The translations under genes were made by a program, and so were the position numbers. Below the pieces are notes generated by a model that was given only the letters and a program-made list of their open reading frames with translations, searched no databases and was not told where the DNA came from. From positions 50,940,033 through 51,004,032 of the forward strand of contig CM048845.1 in assembly GCA_026545225.1 (NCBI GenBank): 64,000 nt of DNA. The letters are read 5' to 3'. Shown here piece after piece: positions 46,617 to 57,139 of the stretch (position 1 is its first letter; each line of letters begins with the position of its first letter). Origin of the DNA: Cornus controversa (taxonomy: Eukaryota; Streptophyta; Magnoliopsida; Cornales; Cornaceae).

Positions 46617-48128
46617 CTAGTGATAACAAAACTGTCTACCGAGTCTGTGTGGACTGTAAGGCTCAATAATTCGTCGGTCACCTTGGTGCAACGTCAAGTA
46701 ACTGGACCGGAGGCTAGCCAAATACTCAAAGTCATAAAGAGGTAGATGTTCGTCATCTATTAATAATCTCCTTGTCAGTGATGTTCTGGATAAACAAGAT
46801 AAGTCAACACCTTTACATAACCTGAACAACTCTTGGGCCTCTGTCTCATCAAAATGTTTCGCAGACCCTTCCCCCGCGTACCGAGTCATTCGAGGCAGGT
46901 AATTATGGTTTGGGACAGAAAAGTTTGTTTTGAAGTATACAACTAACCAGCCATATACATAGTGTATGGGAAATGACACATTAGAGTTTCCAGGATCAGG
47001 GTAAGAAACAATATCATTTAAACCTCTGTAAATGCTGGCTAGAACGGGAACAGAAAGACAAAATTTATTACCGTCTGCCATCATGCTAGCAATCTTGAAC
47101 ACCTCAGGATGAATTATATTTCCAAGACTGGTAGGCAAGACAAATTTGCATAACCAACACGCTAAATAAGTTTTGTTCCTCATCTCTGGCTCTATTCCAA
47201 GACTGGTAAACATCTCATCTTCTTGTGGCGACCAATTATTAACAGGATCAATTATTCCAGAAGGGTTGTGAGTCTCTTTGGGGCGCTGAGTCTTGTTTCT
47301 CGACCCTCTTCTCGGTGGTGGTTTATTATACTTAGTGGCACCTCTGAACCAAAGCTTTGTCCATTTAGAAATTTTCACAATTCGGTCCCGTTTATATTGC
47401 TTGCAAAGCTGGTGGAAAGCTAAAAATAAGTACCGGCAACTCAAAGGAAGGAGAGAATTTCCATCTTTGTCAATAGTGGATAATTCCTTTACACAAGGAA
47501 CGACTTCTTCGTAAAATCTTCCACAAAATGGGAGACCTCCTATCAAATACAGATCACGAAGGGAAATCGATAACTCCCCAATTGAGCAGTGGAGTGTATT
47601 GGTTGAAGGACACCAAGACTCAAGGAAGGCTCTAATTACATTCACATGTCGATCATAGGAGAACAAAGAAGCAAACATAGCGCCATATAATTTGTTGTCT
47701 CTAAGGAATTTGCCGTGACGACCCAAAACATCCTCTAACCATTCCCAATAACCTGGTGTGTACTCCAAGTCAATAGAAGCTTTAAAGGAAACACCCCATT
47801 CCATTTCTCTAGCACGCATTTTATGACCCATGAGTGAAAATTGCTCAGGTTCTTCTTCTTCAACTTCGTGAAGCGCAGACTTCAACACTAAAGCATTTGA
47901 AACTGATGCCCGTACTTTATTTTGGTTATAGCCAAGATTCACAAGCATGCAGGGAAATTCTTTGGACCATTGTGACAAGTGGTATGAAGAATCAGGCGAA
48001 GGCACCCGTGGAGCAAAACGACCAACCAGTGGGTTTCCTACATCAAGAGTAGTGCCTTGCTCCATGACTCCGTTCTCTCGTTCTAAAATAGTTACGGTGT
48101 TTATCTTGAAGCTTTTGAAGAAAACCAT
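46617..48128 (-). CDS. Plant mobile domain (aminotransferase-like) ORF, 503 residues
   Basis: This is the longest uninterrupted antisense frame. It starts MVFFKSFKINTVTILE. The N-terminal 120 residues are unassigned; the central part matches the plant mobile domain pattern (tryptophan-rich start, W-P-S-T-N, GELSISLRDL, GGLP). The C-terminal half (LLPLSCRYLFLAFHQL, LACWLCKFVLP, IHYVYGWLVVYFKTNFSVP) continues the same domain family as found in host and transposon proteins. The intact length suggests it remained under selection until shortly before or after insertion, whereas gag has three stops. No catalytic function is established for this domain. Confidence 0.8.
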   Translation of the reverse strand: MVFFKSFKINTVTILERENGVMEQGTTLDVGNPLVGRFAPRVPSPDSSYHLSQWSKEFPCMLVNLGYNQNKVRASVSNALVLKSALHEVEEEEPEQFSLMGHKMRAREMEWGVSFKASIDLEYTPGYWEWLEDVLGRHGKFLRDNKLYGAMFASLFSYDRHVNVIRAFLESWCPSTNTLHCSIGELSISLRDLYLIGGLPFCGRFYEEVVPCVKELSTIDKDGNSLLPLSCRYLFLAFHQLCKQYKRDRIVKISKWTKLWFRGATKYNKPPPRRGSRNKTQRPKETHNPSGIIDPVNNWSPQEDEMFTSLGIEPEMRNKTYLACWLCKFVLPTSLGNIIHPEVFKIASMMADGNKFCLSVPVLASIYRGLNDIVSYPDPGNSNVSFPIHYVYGWLVVYFKTNFSVPNHNYLPRMTRYAGEGSAKHFDETEAQELFRLCKGVDLSCLSRTSLTRRLLIDDEHLPLYDFEYLASLRSSYLTLHQGDRRIIEPYSPHRLGRQFCYH

Positions 48129-48231
48129 AATTGGCGGGTGTCAAAGGATATTTACCTGACAAAAAAAAAAGTGTGAAAAATGAAAAAAAAAAAAAAATTC
48201 CGAAAAGAACTAACGAAAGCGTGCCAGATAA

Positions 48232-48699
48232 TAAAAATGACACCGAAGTGCACTAAGGGACACCGAAGGGACGAAAAAGTAACACCGAAGTGCACTAAGG
48301 GACCCCGAAGGGACAATAAGAGTGACACCGAAGTGCACTAAGGGACCCCGAAGGGACGAAAGAGTGACACCGAAGTGTACTAAGGGACCCCGAAGGGACG
48401 AAAGAGTGACACCGAAGTGCACTAAGGGACCCCGAAGGGACAGTAAGAGTGACACCGAAGTGCGCTAAGGGACCCCGAAGGGACGAGAGAGTGACACTGA
48501 AGTGCACTAAGGGACCCCGAAGGGATAATAAGAGTGACACCGAAGTGAACTAAGGGACCCCAAAGGGACAATAAGAGTGACACCGAAGTGCACTAAGGGA
48601 CCCCGAAGGGACAATAAGAGTGACACCGAAGTGCACTAAGGGACCCCGAAGGGATGAGAGAGTGACACCAAAGTGCACTAAGGGACCCCGAAGGGATAA
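48232..48699 (+). repeat. 42-43 bp tandem repeat, left part (about 11 copies)
   Basis: The unit contains GTGACACCGAAGTGCACTA and AGGGACCCCGAAGGGAC, with GTGACAC at 48322, 48364, 48406 and 48449. Two tail variants alternate: GGGACAATAAGA and GGGACGAAAGA. It lies in the 3' region of the Tat element and was split by the Athila-type insertion at 48699/58551. Confidence 0.93.
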
Positions 48700-50131
48700 T
48701 GATAAGTGTTCAATTCTATGCAATTGAACCCTCTTTATTGCATATGTTAGTTCCGTTTTTGCGTCTACCGAGATATGTTTACAGTATTTTTATGTTTTTG
48801 ATGTTTTGCAGGTATTGGAGTAAATGGAGCAAAGTTTGAAGCTTTCTGCAGTCAAGTGAAGAAATCAGAAAATGCAGCCAAAGGCATCTCGATCAATCGA
48901 GATGTTGATCTCGATTAATCGAAATCTCGATTGATCGAGATCTCATTTCGATTGATCGAAATCTCGATCAATCGAGATTTAATCTCAATCAATCGAGATT
49001 CTGCAGAATCCACTTGGCGACTTGCTCACCTGCTCTCCCACTTGCAACAAATCCCCCTTTTTGCACGACTTAGGGGGATTGTCTGACTTGAACAAGACTC
49101 TTGGGGGCCTTCTTGATACAAGAGATATATATAGTGATATATATATATATATATGGTGGGCCCCAAGGTTGAAAAGGAAGCCAAAAAGCACACAAAAAGG
49201 GCCATATCTCTCATTTCTAAGATATCTCTCAACACACATCAGAACACTTGAAGAGAGACCTTCGGGAGAGGAAGAGGAGAAGCTGAACCAGACCAAGAAG
49301 CTTCACTTTCTTCATCAATGGAAGGGTGCAAGGCAACCATGAGCAACTAACTCTTCTACTAGGGTGTTGGTTTCAACCCCTAGCCATGTAAACTTGTTCA
49401 TCTTTGTAGCTCTTGGGATTTGTAATTAAATGTTGATTATTTAGCCTAGTGATTATGTACATAAATACATCTCTTTTATATATTCGTTTGATATGAAATT
49501 TATTCTTGTCTTAGAGTAGATTTTGTCACTTGAATGCACAACATTTGCATATTCCACAAGAAGTGCAAATGATGGCTAGATAATGGTGTTTAAATGAATG
49601 TGTGATGTTAGTTTGTATAGACCATGCCAAGACAAGGTAGTTTGGATGCATGTAGTGTTCACTTAGAGAGTAGAGTAATTAGGTAGTTAGTTAGGTGGAA
49701 GAGCTATGCTTGTTGAAGATGGATTATGATAGGTTAGCACACACATTGATCTTTTGATATGTCATTGAGGTCACAAGCCTAATGACATTGTTAGGCATTT
49801 AATTAATGAATCCCATGCTTGCTACACTTATGAACATGTGAACGGCTAGTGGTGGCAACCAACCCTAGTTCTCTCTCCCAACTTTAAACTCTTTACTTTT
49901 CTTGTCATTTCATTCATGCAATAGTTTATAAACACAAATTCAAAAACTATTTTTAGAATTAAAGTAGAATTAATCTTCCTTTAAGACAATTGCAACTAGT
50001 CCTCGTGGGATCGATACCCTCTATATAGAACCTTATCTACAAAGATTCGTGCTCTTGCGAGTGGTTAAATTATATTTTGATAAAAAGGGCAAAATTAAGC
50101 TTACAATATAATCGGAGTTCCGACCACATCA
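48700..50131 (+). repeat. Athila-type 5' LTR, 1432 bp
   Basis: It contains a cluster of TCGATYRATCGA palindromes (48886-48995), an AT microsatellite around 49126-49156, and long AT-rich sequence. It carries about 20 bp in the palindrome cluster that the 3' LTR lacks, plus roughly twenty small differences counted by eye. Confidence 0.92.
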
Positions 50132-50417
50132 AAATTTTGGCGCCGTTGCCGGGGACTACGGTTTAATTGTCGCCATTGGAAGATTAAATCTGGTTTAATT
50201 CTTAGGCTAGAAATTCTTTCATTCTTTTTGTATATATCTTGTTCTTATTTTCTCAAACTTCTTGATTTTAGGTATACCACATAGCGGGCATCTAAAAGGA
50301 GTAAACTTGGAACCCTTTGTGAGTATAAAGCCTAAAATTAGTGGTTTGAATTCATTCATTCTTTTTGTATAGATTATTGTTACTTTGTGTATTGAGGTGT
50401 TGTTCGATTGTTAATGC

Positions 50418-51465
50418 ATGCTAGGTAGACGGTCCTTGTCACTTCCTTTGCTTCTGTGTAACATTGAACTTGAACGAACACTTAGACAACGTAGAGGAAC
50501 CTCTAGGGACCCTATATTGCCTAGGGCTGAAAACATGGATCCAAATGAGAGACAACCTCCCGGACTACCTCCTTTTAATCATGAACAACCACCTCCACCA
50601 CCACCTCCTCAAGGAGAGTTGCTTATGGACTTTTACCTTCCGACTACATTTGAAGTACCTTCATGTATTCAATTTCCTGATGTAGCGGCAAATCAATTCG
50701 AAATAAAGTCCTCCACCATCAATCTTCTTCATAGTTTCCACGGTCTTCCTAATGAGGATCCATACCGGCACTTAGATTACTTCCTTTTCGTGTGTTCCAC
50801 TATTCGTGTACCACACTTTACGGAGGATGACCTAAAGCTGCGTATGTTCCCCTTCTCCCTAAAAGATAAAGCTAGAAGTTGGTTCAATTCTTTAGAACCT
50901 AACTGAATCCATTCTTGGGCGGAGATGCAAATTGAGTTCTTGAAAAAATACTTCCCAATGGGTAAGACAAGTGACATTCGGCGAGCAATCACCGGATTCA
51001 CCCAAATTGACTAAGAACAATTCCATGAGACGTGGGAGAGGTTAAAAGATCTTTTAAAATCTTGTCCGCATCACGCTGTCCCAAAATGGCAGCTAGTGCA
51101 AAGTTTTTACGATGGGGTGAGTGAGCAACATAGACAAATGATAGACTCCGCGTGTGGGGGTGGATACCTTTTGAAAAGCCCCGATGAGGCATGGAAACTT
51201 TTTCAAACCCTAAGCAACAATTCAGCTCAATGCTCCTCCACTAGGAAAGGGAAGGCCACCCAACCTTGTAGAGGAGTGCATGAGATTTCACGGGTAGATG
51301 AGGTAGCCATGCAAGTAGAAGCCTTGTCCTGAAAAATGGATTTAATCATGAAAAATGGGCTGCCTACTCCAAACCAATCTGTCCAAAATCAGGAAGGATG
51401 TTCGTTTTGCTATAGCACTTCGCATTTTGTGCGAGATTGTCCTATTGCGCTGGCAATCTCCCGAT
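50418..51465 (+). pseudogene. gag of the Athila-type element
   Basis: The open part 50418-50906 reads ERTLRQRRGTSRDPILPRA, a proline-rich stretch, then the capsid domain FEIKSSTINLLHSFHGLPNE and LRMFPFSLKDKARSWFNSL. The same frame continues past TGA (about 50904) with WAEMQIEFLKKYFPMGKTSD, past TAA (about 51012) with FHETWERLKDLLKSCPHH, and past TGA at 51330-51332 to a zinc knuckle CSFCYSTSHFVRDC (about 51399-51440, CX2CX4HX4C). Around 51445-51465 a one-base shift moves gag into another frame. These features identify an Athila gag, which packages element RNA. Confidence 0.82.
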
Positions 51466-51996
51466 TATGCTCAAGAGCAAGCGAATGCCTTGTACTCTAA
51501 ACAAATGAATGATCCATATTCAAACACGTACAATCCTGGTTACAAGAACCATCCAGGTTTTTCATGGAAACCTCAAGAATCAAGTCCCTCTTTCCAAGGG
51601 CAAAATTCTTTCAATTCCCAATCTCAACAGCCTCATTATAGGCCAAATCCTCAACCTTACAATCAAAGATCTAATTACCAACAACCACCACCTCCTCCGA
51701 GAAGCCAAAGCTTTGAAGAAAGAGTGATAAGCAATCTTGAGGCCAATACCCGCTTATTGCAAACTCACTCTCAATCAATCTCTAAGCTTGAAGCCAATGC
51801 TCAATCTATGGCTAGGTTAGAAGCTCAAATCAGGCAACTAGCCAATGCCTTAAATAGGAGGGAGGAAGGTAAGTTGCCGAGTCAACCGGTGGCGAATCCT
51901 AAAGGTGTTCATGTGATTGAGGATCCATCCTCTTCAACTTGTAATGCTCCTCCGGAGCAAGTTCAATCAATCACAACCTTGAGGAGTGGTAAATGA
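51466..51996 (+). pseudogene. gag-protease linker of the Athila-type element
   Basis: The frame used from about 51460 reads QSPDYAQEQANALYSKQMND and YNPGYKNHPGFSWKPQES, a Gln/Asn/Pro-rich linker, then a helical segment ISNLEANTRLLQTHSQSIS and ARLEAQIRQLANALNRRE, and ends VQSITTLRSGK at 51996. The stop is created by a 14-bp tandem duplication (51980-52007), after which the protease frame takes over. Confidence 0.8.
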
Positions 51997-52007
51997 GGAG
52001 TGGTAAA
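51980..52007 (+). repeat. 14-bp tandem duplication that breaks gag-pro
   Basis: TGAGGAGTGGTAAA occurs twice back to back (51980-51993, 51994-52007). Because 14 is not a multiple of 3 it shifts the frame, and it also places a stop after LRSGK. The second copy begins the frame of the protease ORF. Confidence 0.9.
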
Positions 52008-53273
52008 ATCATTAACTCCAAAGTAGGGGAGGAAGAGAGAAAGGAATTCCAAGAGCAACCTAAAAATCCAAAAGAATCCCAATTAAATCCAAAATTGTTT
52101 CCGTTAAATCCAAATTTGCAAAATACCCCTTCAAATCCAAAAGGAAAGGCAAGTGAAGTTGTGTCAACATCGATTCCAAATCTTGACACCTCTTATGAAC
52201 CTCCGGTTCCTTTTCCTCAAAGATTGAAGGAACTTTCTCACTTCGGGAAGCAAGGAGAGAAAATCCAAGACATGATGGAGATCTTCAAACAAGTAAAGAT
52301 CAATCTCCCTCTCCTTGATGCTATTCGACAAATTCCCTCCTATGCGAAATTCTTGAAGGACTTGTGCACTCAAAAGCAAAAATCTAGGAATAATGTTCCT
52401 AAGAAAGTCCTCTTAACTAAGCACATGAACTTCATTTTCCAACACCAAGCCCCTCCTAAATTCAAAGATCCGGGTGCTCTGACCATTTCGTGCACCATCG
52501 GAAATCAATCTTTTGAAAAGGCACTTCTTGATCTAGGGGCTAGTGTCAATTTGCTTCCATTCTCAGTTTACCAACAACTAGGTTTGGGGGAACTCAAGCA
52601 TACCACGGTTGTGTTGCAACTTGCCGACCGTTCGGTGAAGCAACCACGTGGCATCATTGAGGATGTTATCATTCAAGTGGACAAATTCTATTTTTCGGTG
52701 GACTTCATAGTCCTTGACACGGAACCGGTCCAAAATCCGAATCGTCATATTCCTATCATTCTAGGTCGTCCATTCTTGGCCACGACAAACGCTTGCGTTA
52801 ATTGCCGTACCGGAGTGATGGACATCTCTTTCGGGAATATGAAAGTCCGCTTGAACATCTTCAATGCTTCCCACCACACATCCGACGACGAAAGTGAGTG
52901 CTTTTGTGTCGATGTTGTGGAAGACCTTGTTCAAAAAGCACTTCCTTCTATTCTTTCCAAGGATCCTTTAGAGGCATGCCTAAATCACTTCAACTATGAT
53001 GATTTTGACGTTGAGCAATACATTTGTGAAGTTAATTCAATGCTCAAGGTCACTACCGTCATGAATGTGCCTAAAGGGAGAGTTTTGAGAGACCCCTTTC
53101 CTCCGTTGGTTAATTCCGTCGCTCCCCACGGAGTGGTGGAATTAAAGGACTTGAAAGACGGCTCGTTGTTCAAAGTAAACGGGCAGCGCTTAAAAGTGTG
53201 CGTGGATGACCAAGTCACCACCGAATACGTGGATGTCGTCACTTTGATGGATCCTGTATATTTTAACTCGTGA
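51993..53273 (+). CDS. Athila-type aspartic protease region (426-residue open part)
   Basis: The first 150 residues are a variable linker with a helical part (QGEKIQDMMEIFKQVKINL). The retropepsin domain spans about 163-290: LTISCTIGNQSFEKALLDLGASVNLL has its active-site Asp at 180 in the form DLGAS common in Athila, followed by YQQLGLGEL, HIPIILGRPFLATTNACV and MDISFGNMKVRLN. After the domain comes an acidic region and a tail (LKDLKDGSLFKVNGQRLK, VVTLMDPVYFNS) ending at TGA 53271-53273. In complete Athila elements RT would follow; here only non-coding DNA does. Confidence 0.88.
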   Translation: MRSGKIINSKVGEEERKEFQEQPKNPKESQLNPKLFPLNPNLQNTPSNPKGKASEVVSTSIPNLDTSYEPPVPFPQRLKELSHFGKQGEKIQDMMEIFKQVKINLPLLDAIRQIPSYAKFLKDLCTQKQKSRNNVPKKVLLTKHMNFIFQHQAPPKFKDPGALTISCTIGNQSFEKALLDLGASVNLLPFSVYQQLGLGELKHTTVVLQLADRSVKQPRGIIEDVIIQVDKFYFSVDFIVLDTEPVQNPNRHIPIILGRPFLATTNACVNCRTGVMDISFGNMKVRLNIFNASHHTSDDESECFCVDVVEDLVQKALPSILSKDPLEACLNHFNYDDFDVEQYICEVNSMLKVTTVMNVPKGRVLRDPFPPLVNSVAPHGVVELKDLKDGSLFKVNGQRLKVCVDDQVTTEYVDVVTLMDPVYFNS

Positions 53274-53445
53274 GCCGATCCGAACGTCGCGCCATAGACG
53301 TGTAAGGTGGCGAAGCCATGGTAGCTATCATGCTTCCATGATGTCCCTTTAAATCCAAAGTAGGTTTAATATCTAAGCAATGTAGTATCTAATTCCCAAA
53401 AAAATCCAAGTCCCTGAAGCATACTTGAAGCTGACTGTTTTTGAG
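53274..53445. other. Spacer after protease, position of the missing RT/RNase H/integrase
   Basis: It contains CGTCGCGCCATAGACG and unremarkable sequence. No pol residues are visible, so the pol part was cleanly removed or was never present in this subfamily. Confidence 0.5.
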
Positions 53446-53835
53446 CATCTCGATTGATCGAAACCAAGATCTCGATCAATCGAGATTTCGATTGATTGAG
53501 ATTTCAGTTTTGATTGATCAAAAAATTGCAGAGAATTTGCCAAGTCCCAAGTCCCGAGAGGTAGTATTCTTCGATAGCACTTCGATAGGTCTTCGATCGA
53601 TCGAAAATTTCGATTGATCGAAATGGATTTCGATTGATCGAAATAAAATTTCGATTGAATGAATTAAAAGTTCGATTGATCAAAGTAAAAACTCGATTCA
53701 GTGAAGGAATTTTCGATTGATCGAGGAAGGAATTTCGATCGATCGAAGCTGATTTCGATTGATCGAAGTGAGATTTTGATCAATCGAAATCTCGATCAAT
53801 CGAGATGCACATCTCGATCAATTGAGATGCACGCG
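53446..53835. repeat. Cluster of TCGATYRATCGA palindromic words
   Basis: The near-palindromes TTTCGATTGATCGAAA and TCTCGATCAATCGAGA recur more than ten times with irregular spacing. The same words form the cluster in both LTRs (48886-48995 and 57327-57420). Confidence 0.85.
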
Positions 53836-53842
53836 ATGCCTG

Positions 53843-53867
53843 CACGTGATCCGAAAGCTTATTTAAA
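53843..53867 (+). promoter_or_regulatory. Possible internal promoter of the second Athila-type gene
   Basis: A G-box CACGTG (53843-53848) lies 11 bp before a TATA-like TATTTAAA (53860-53867), about 237 bp upstream of ATG 54104. The intervening DNA is pyrimidine-rich, as in plant leaders. This is an inference from motifs only. Confidence 0.35.
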
Positions 53868-54103
53868 CCGTTGGGCTTCCCTCTCATTTCAACAGAACCA
53901 TTCGAATTCTTCCCTTCCTCCGTGCGATCCAGACTTTTTCCAAGCACTCCCGAGCACTTGATCTACCATTCCCGATCATCCGCCGCCATCCGACACAGTA
54001 CGAAGTCGCCGCTAGCACTCACACGATCTTCTCTTCGCGACTGCGAGTGGGTTTTCGTCTTCGTGTGTCGTCATCTTCTTCACCTTGAGACTGTTCCGAG
54101 ACT

Positions 54104-55324
54104 ATGGCGAGGGTGAAGAACGCCACCGGTTCTGTTCGAGACATGCCCGGGTGAGCCTTCCGGTCTCGGAAGTTCCACCCGGAGCAGATTTTTGACTTAG
54201 CAGAGTTCAAGAGGCGTCCCGACACCGCGTGGACGGTTGCCGAGCTCAGGAGGCGTCGCCTCAATCGACTATGTGTGCCTCTCACTGAGGTGGCACACGA
54301 GCGCTTAGTGCAGGTCTTTTACGATCACATGACCTACTCCTGCACCGCGCCAGATACACTACAGACGGTCATGGGCACTGTCACGATCACGATTACGCCG
54401 AGCCGGATTGCGCATATGCTCGGCATCCCTCACCAGCAGCCGACAGATATGGTTGACTAGGACGGTCAGCCACTTTTCAGGGCCGCACTCCCAGCAGACA
54501 CGACATTGTTCTCGATTGTGATGGACATGTGTGGCGGGGCGTTCACCACGCCCAGTCACAACTGCACATCCAAATCGATGTGCCCGAGCAGATTTTGGTT
54601 CCTAGACACCGTTCTCATCAAGAACGCGTGTCCACTGCAGCACGTGACAGAGCGCAGGGGCGACCTTCTCCATTGCCTCTATGCTTTCCACACGGGCACT
54701 TGGTTTTCTATCCCATCACTGATCTGGGGGCAGATGTACAAAGTCTGGGACGACCTCGTCAACAAGAGGATGAGGCGAGCAGCTAGTTGGCTGCTTCCCT
54801 TCCTTTTCCTGATCGCCGATTTTCTCAGCAGTGCCAGTATACCGGTCAGTCAGACTGACATCCAGTTGGCACCGCCCACCCGCTTCACATCTACTCAGTG
54901 GGAGCGGGTGAGGCGACACTTAGAGCGACAGGACCACCAGGGTGATCCACCAGATGATGTAGATATGGATGCCTCGGTGGAGACGGATGAGGGAGAGCCT
55001 GCAGGGGCTGAGTCAGAGGACGAGGAGATGGAGGAGGAGGAGATGGATGTGGCTGCAGAGCGGCATGACATACTAGCGATAGGCTACTCCTGCCTGGCGG
55101 CTGACGTAGAGCGGCTCCAGCAGGGTTTTGACGAGCATGTCCAGGTGACGCAGAGTTAGCTGGAGGGCATTCGTTCAGACATTTCTTCTCTGGCACAGGG
55201 TCAGAGGGCTATTCTAGACGAGTTTCGAGCCTTCCGGCAGGACCTGCAGTTCCTGTTCCCAGGTCGAGCTTCCGCCTCCACTTCTACTCCCACCGAGCCA
55301 CCACCACCACCCGCCCTCGAGTAG
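54104..55324 (+). pseudogene. Second gene of the Athila-type element (putative plant transposon protein)
   Basis: One frame runs from ATG 54104 to TAG 55322-55324 (406 codons) with three stops: TGA 54152-54154, TAG 54458-54460 and TAG 55157-55159. All fit C-to-T changes of CGA or CAG. The N-terminal part reads FHPEQIFDLAEFKRRPDTAW and RRLNRLCVPLTEVAHERLVQ, the middle SRIAHMLGIPHQQP, HVTERRGDLLHCLYAFHTG and LPFLFLIADFLSSASIPVS, followed by an acidic Glu/Asp-rich stretch (54940-55050) and a helical, proline-ended C terminus. The pattern resembles the 'putative plant transposon protein' family found in non-autonomous Athila-related elements. It is clearly GC-richer than the rest of the window, and its role is unknown. 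Confidence 0.7.
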
Positions 55325-57139
55325 CTGCATTTTATTCATCTTTTATGCTTTACTTTTTGTATTTTTCTTTCTTTATTATTCATAGGCCATGTTGGCCATG
55401 TTTAGTTTCTTTTTGAGTATTCCACCTACATGTACACTTTGTACTGAAACTCATTTTCATCTATATGGAATACATTTATATTTTCTTTTATACCATGTGT
55501 TATCTTTACTGTCTTTATTTTTGCTTTCTGTCAATATATCTGTTCTCTATACTTTGACTATGTATGTAGTACCACTTGTCTAATTGTTATATGCGATTCA
55601 GTTGATGATTTTCGTTTATTACCGCCTGGTTTCAATTCCCAATACTGTTAAGATTGCTTCAACACAGTATGGCGTTAATAAAGAAAGGCAGCCCTTTTGC
55701 GTGCTATACGTTAGCGTGCCTGGATAGTCAATATCTTATCGTATAGACCTCTTAGACAATTGGTAAACACCAGTTCAGACTCTTAGATATACAGTGATAT
55801 TGGCATTGTCTGTTTATGCATAATTATTTCATTATGTTCTGTTTATCTACTTTTTGTTCTTTTTAATGCTCGTGGGATCCAGTTGGTGTTTTGTGCAGGT
55901 TTTTCTTATTTACAGGATGACCGCTACTGTGGAATACCATTTTTTTTTCGCATTCTGCCATCCGGTAACTTCTTTCTTTGTTTTTCTTGTCCAAACATTG
56001 AGGACAATGTTGCATATAAGTTTGGGGGTGCGGTATGCTATACCACTTGCATACGCATGCAATGTTCAGTCATTATATTAAGTGTCATTGTAGAGCAGTT
56101 TTTTTTTTCTTGATATTTCTGCATGCTTGCTATGATGTCTTGCTTTTTAAAGGAAGATCATTCGAATAAATGTCAAAGGTAAATGCAGTAGGTAGTTAAG
56201 AACTTTAACATTGTAAATACCCGCACTTTTCTGAGCTATATAATAGGCTAGAATGGTCTACATTTTTTTATCCAAGCATAAGCACGTACAGTTCTTGCCC
56301 TAAATTTGTCCTTAACCGCACAAATTCACACACATGCATTTTAAATTGTGGGGTATAAGTCTGATGGAGAATTTTGTAAATTTTTGTTTTTATCTGAACA
56401 ACTTAAAGAATAAGTTCTTTCGGTTGTTGTAAAAAAAAAAAAAGGAAAAAGAAAGAAAAAGAGAAAAATATGCAATAAGCCTTCTCACTCAATAAACCGG
56501 ATTTCTATGCCTTAAAGCAGGGAATATTCGCGTATAAGTGTGTAAGGTTGAGCAATAATAAGCGGGTGGCTTGCTTACGCTCATCGCCTTGTAAGCTCGG
56601 TTATTAAGTCCGAGGGGTGCTTCTTCACCTAATGCCCTAAAACCAATTGGTTTGGGAGTCATTGGCCCAATGCCGCTACATGGGCTTACAAGAAAGCAAA
56701 AAGAGCTAAGCATTGCACGGTCATCCGCACATGAGCAATCATGAATGTTTTGTGATAATGAACGGCTGTGTCGAGCATTTTCAATGAGTTTCTCTCTTAA
56801 AAACAGATTTGTTCATTTTCTTCTCCAAATATGACAAAAGCCACACGTTAGAATCCATGTTCACTTTTCAAAGAGGATTTTGGGGTTGGAATTGTTATGT
56901 TTGTTCGGGCTGGCCATTATGTGGGGACTGTCATTTATTTATAGCTTGTGAAAGTCCATTTTTGCTAATGACCACATAGTTCTGTAATACTTGTTGCATT
57001 TGCCAAATGTGAAATGAACGGATGATCGCCCTTTATCTAGTTGATGGCTGAGCATGATTAAACTTTTGTATAAGATAGTTAATTTTCTTTTTGTAATATC
57101 GTATTGCTAAGGGACTAGCAATATGTAAGTTTGGGGGTG
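55325..57139 (+). other. Long 3' non-coding region of the Athila-type element with two purine tracts
   Basis: AT-rich and without a supported gene. The 13-nt word AAGTTTGGGGGTG occurs twice: at 56018-56030, after ACATTGAGGACAATG, and at 57127-57139, directly before the 3' LTR. The second is the primer for plus-strand synthesis; the first looks like a central or former tract. Confidence 0.6.

Larger units (their letters stand above)
45075..48128 (-). pseudogene. Antisense gene of the Tat element: plant mobile domain plus coiled coil, with intron
   Basis: The gene runs against gag-pol, from ATG 48128-48126. The first 503 residues (to 46617) are open. About 130-225 carry the plant mobile domain: WEWLEDVLGRHGKFLR, IRAFLESWCPSTNTLHC, GELSISLRDLYLIGGLPFCG. 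TAG at 46619-46617 fits CAG; the frame continues to 46248 (FQKFSITKTYAEWWSKVYLD), where a shift is needed to continue as IINTRPLTHLVIDSDEDMG. A likely intron (46032-45957, GTAAGG...TTTTCAG, 76 nt) joins in phase to VEGNLKEDLILIDN. The end (45401-45075) is a long coiled coil, after one TAG (from CAG) near 45430. Similar antisense genes are known in Tat elements; their role is unknown. An acceptor-like TTTTTTTTTTGTCAG at about 48156 suggests a further upstream exon. Confidence 0.8.

Noticed and set aside
48210-48540. Overlapping antisense frames of 81 residues with repeated SLRGPLVHFGVTL
   Set aside because: They come from the 42-43 bp tandem repeat, whose length keeps frames open; no start context or family. 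The same applies to 58489-58737.
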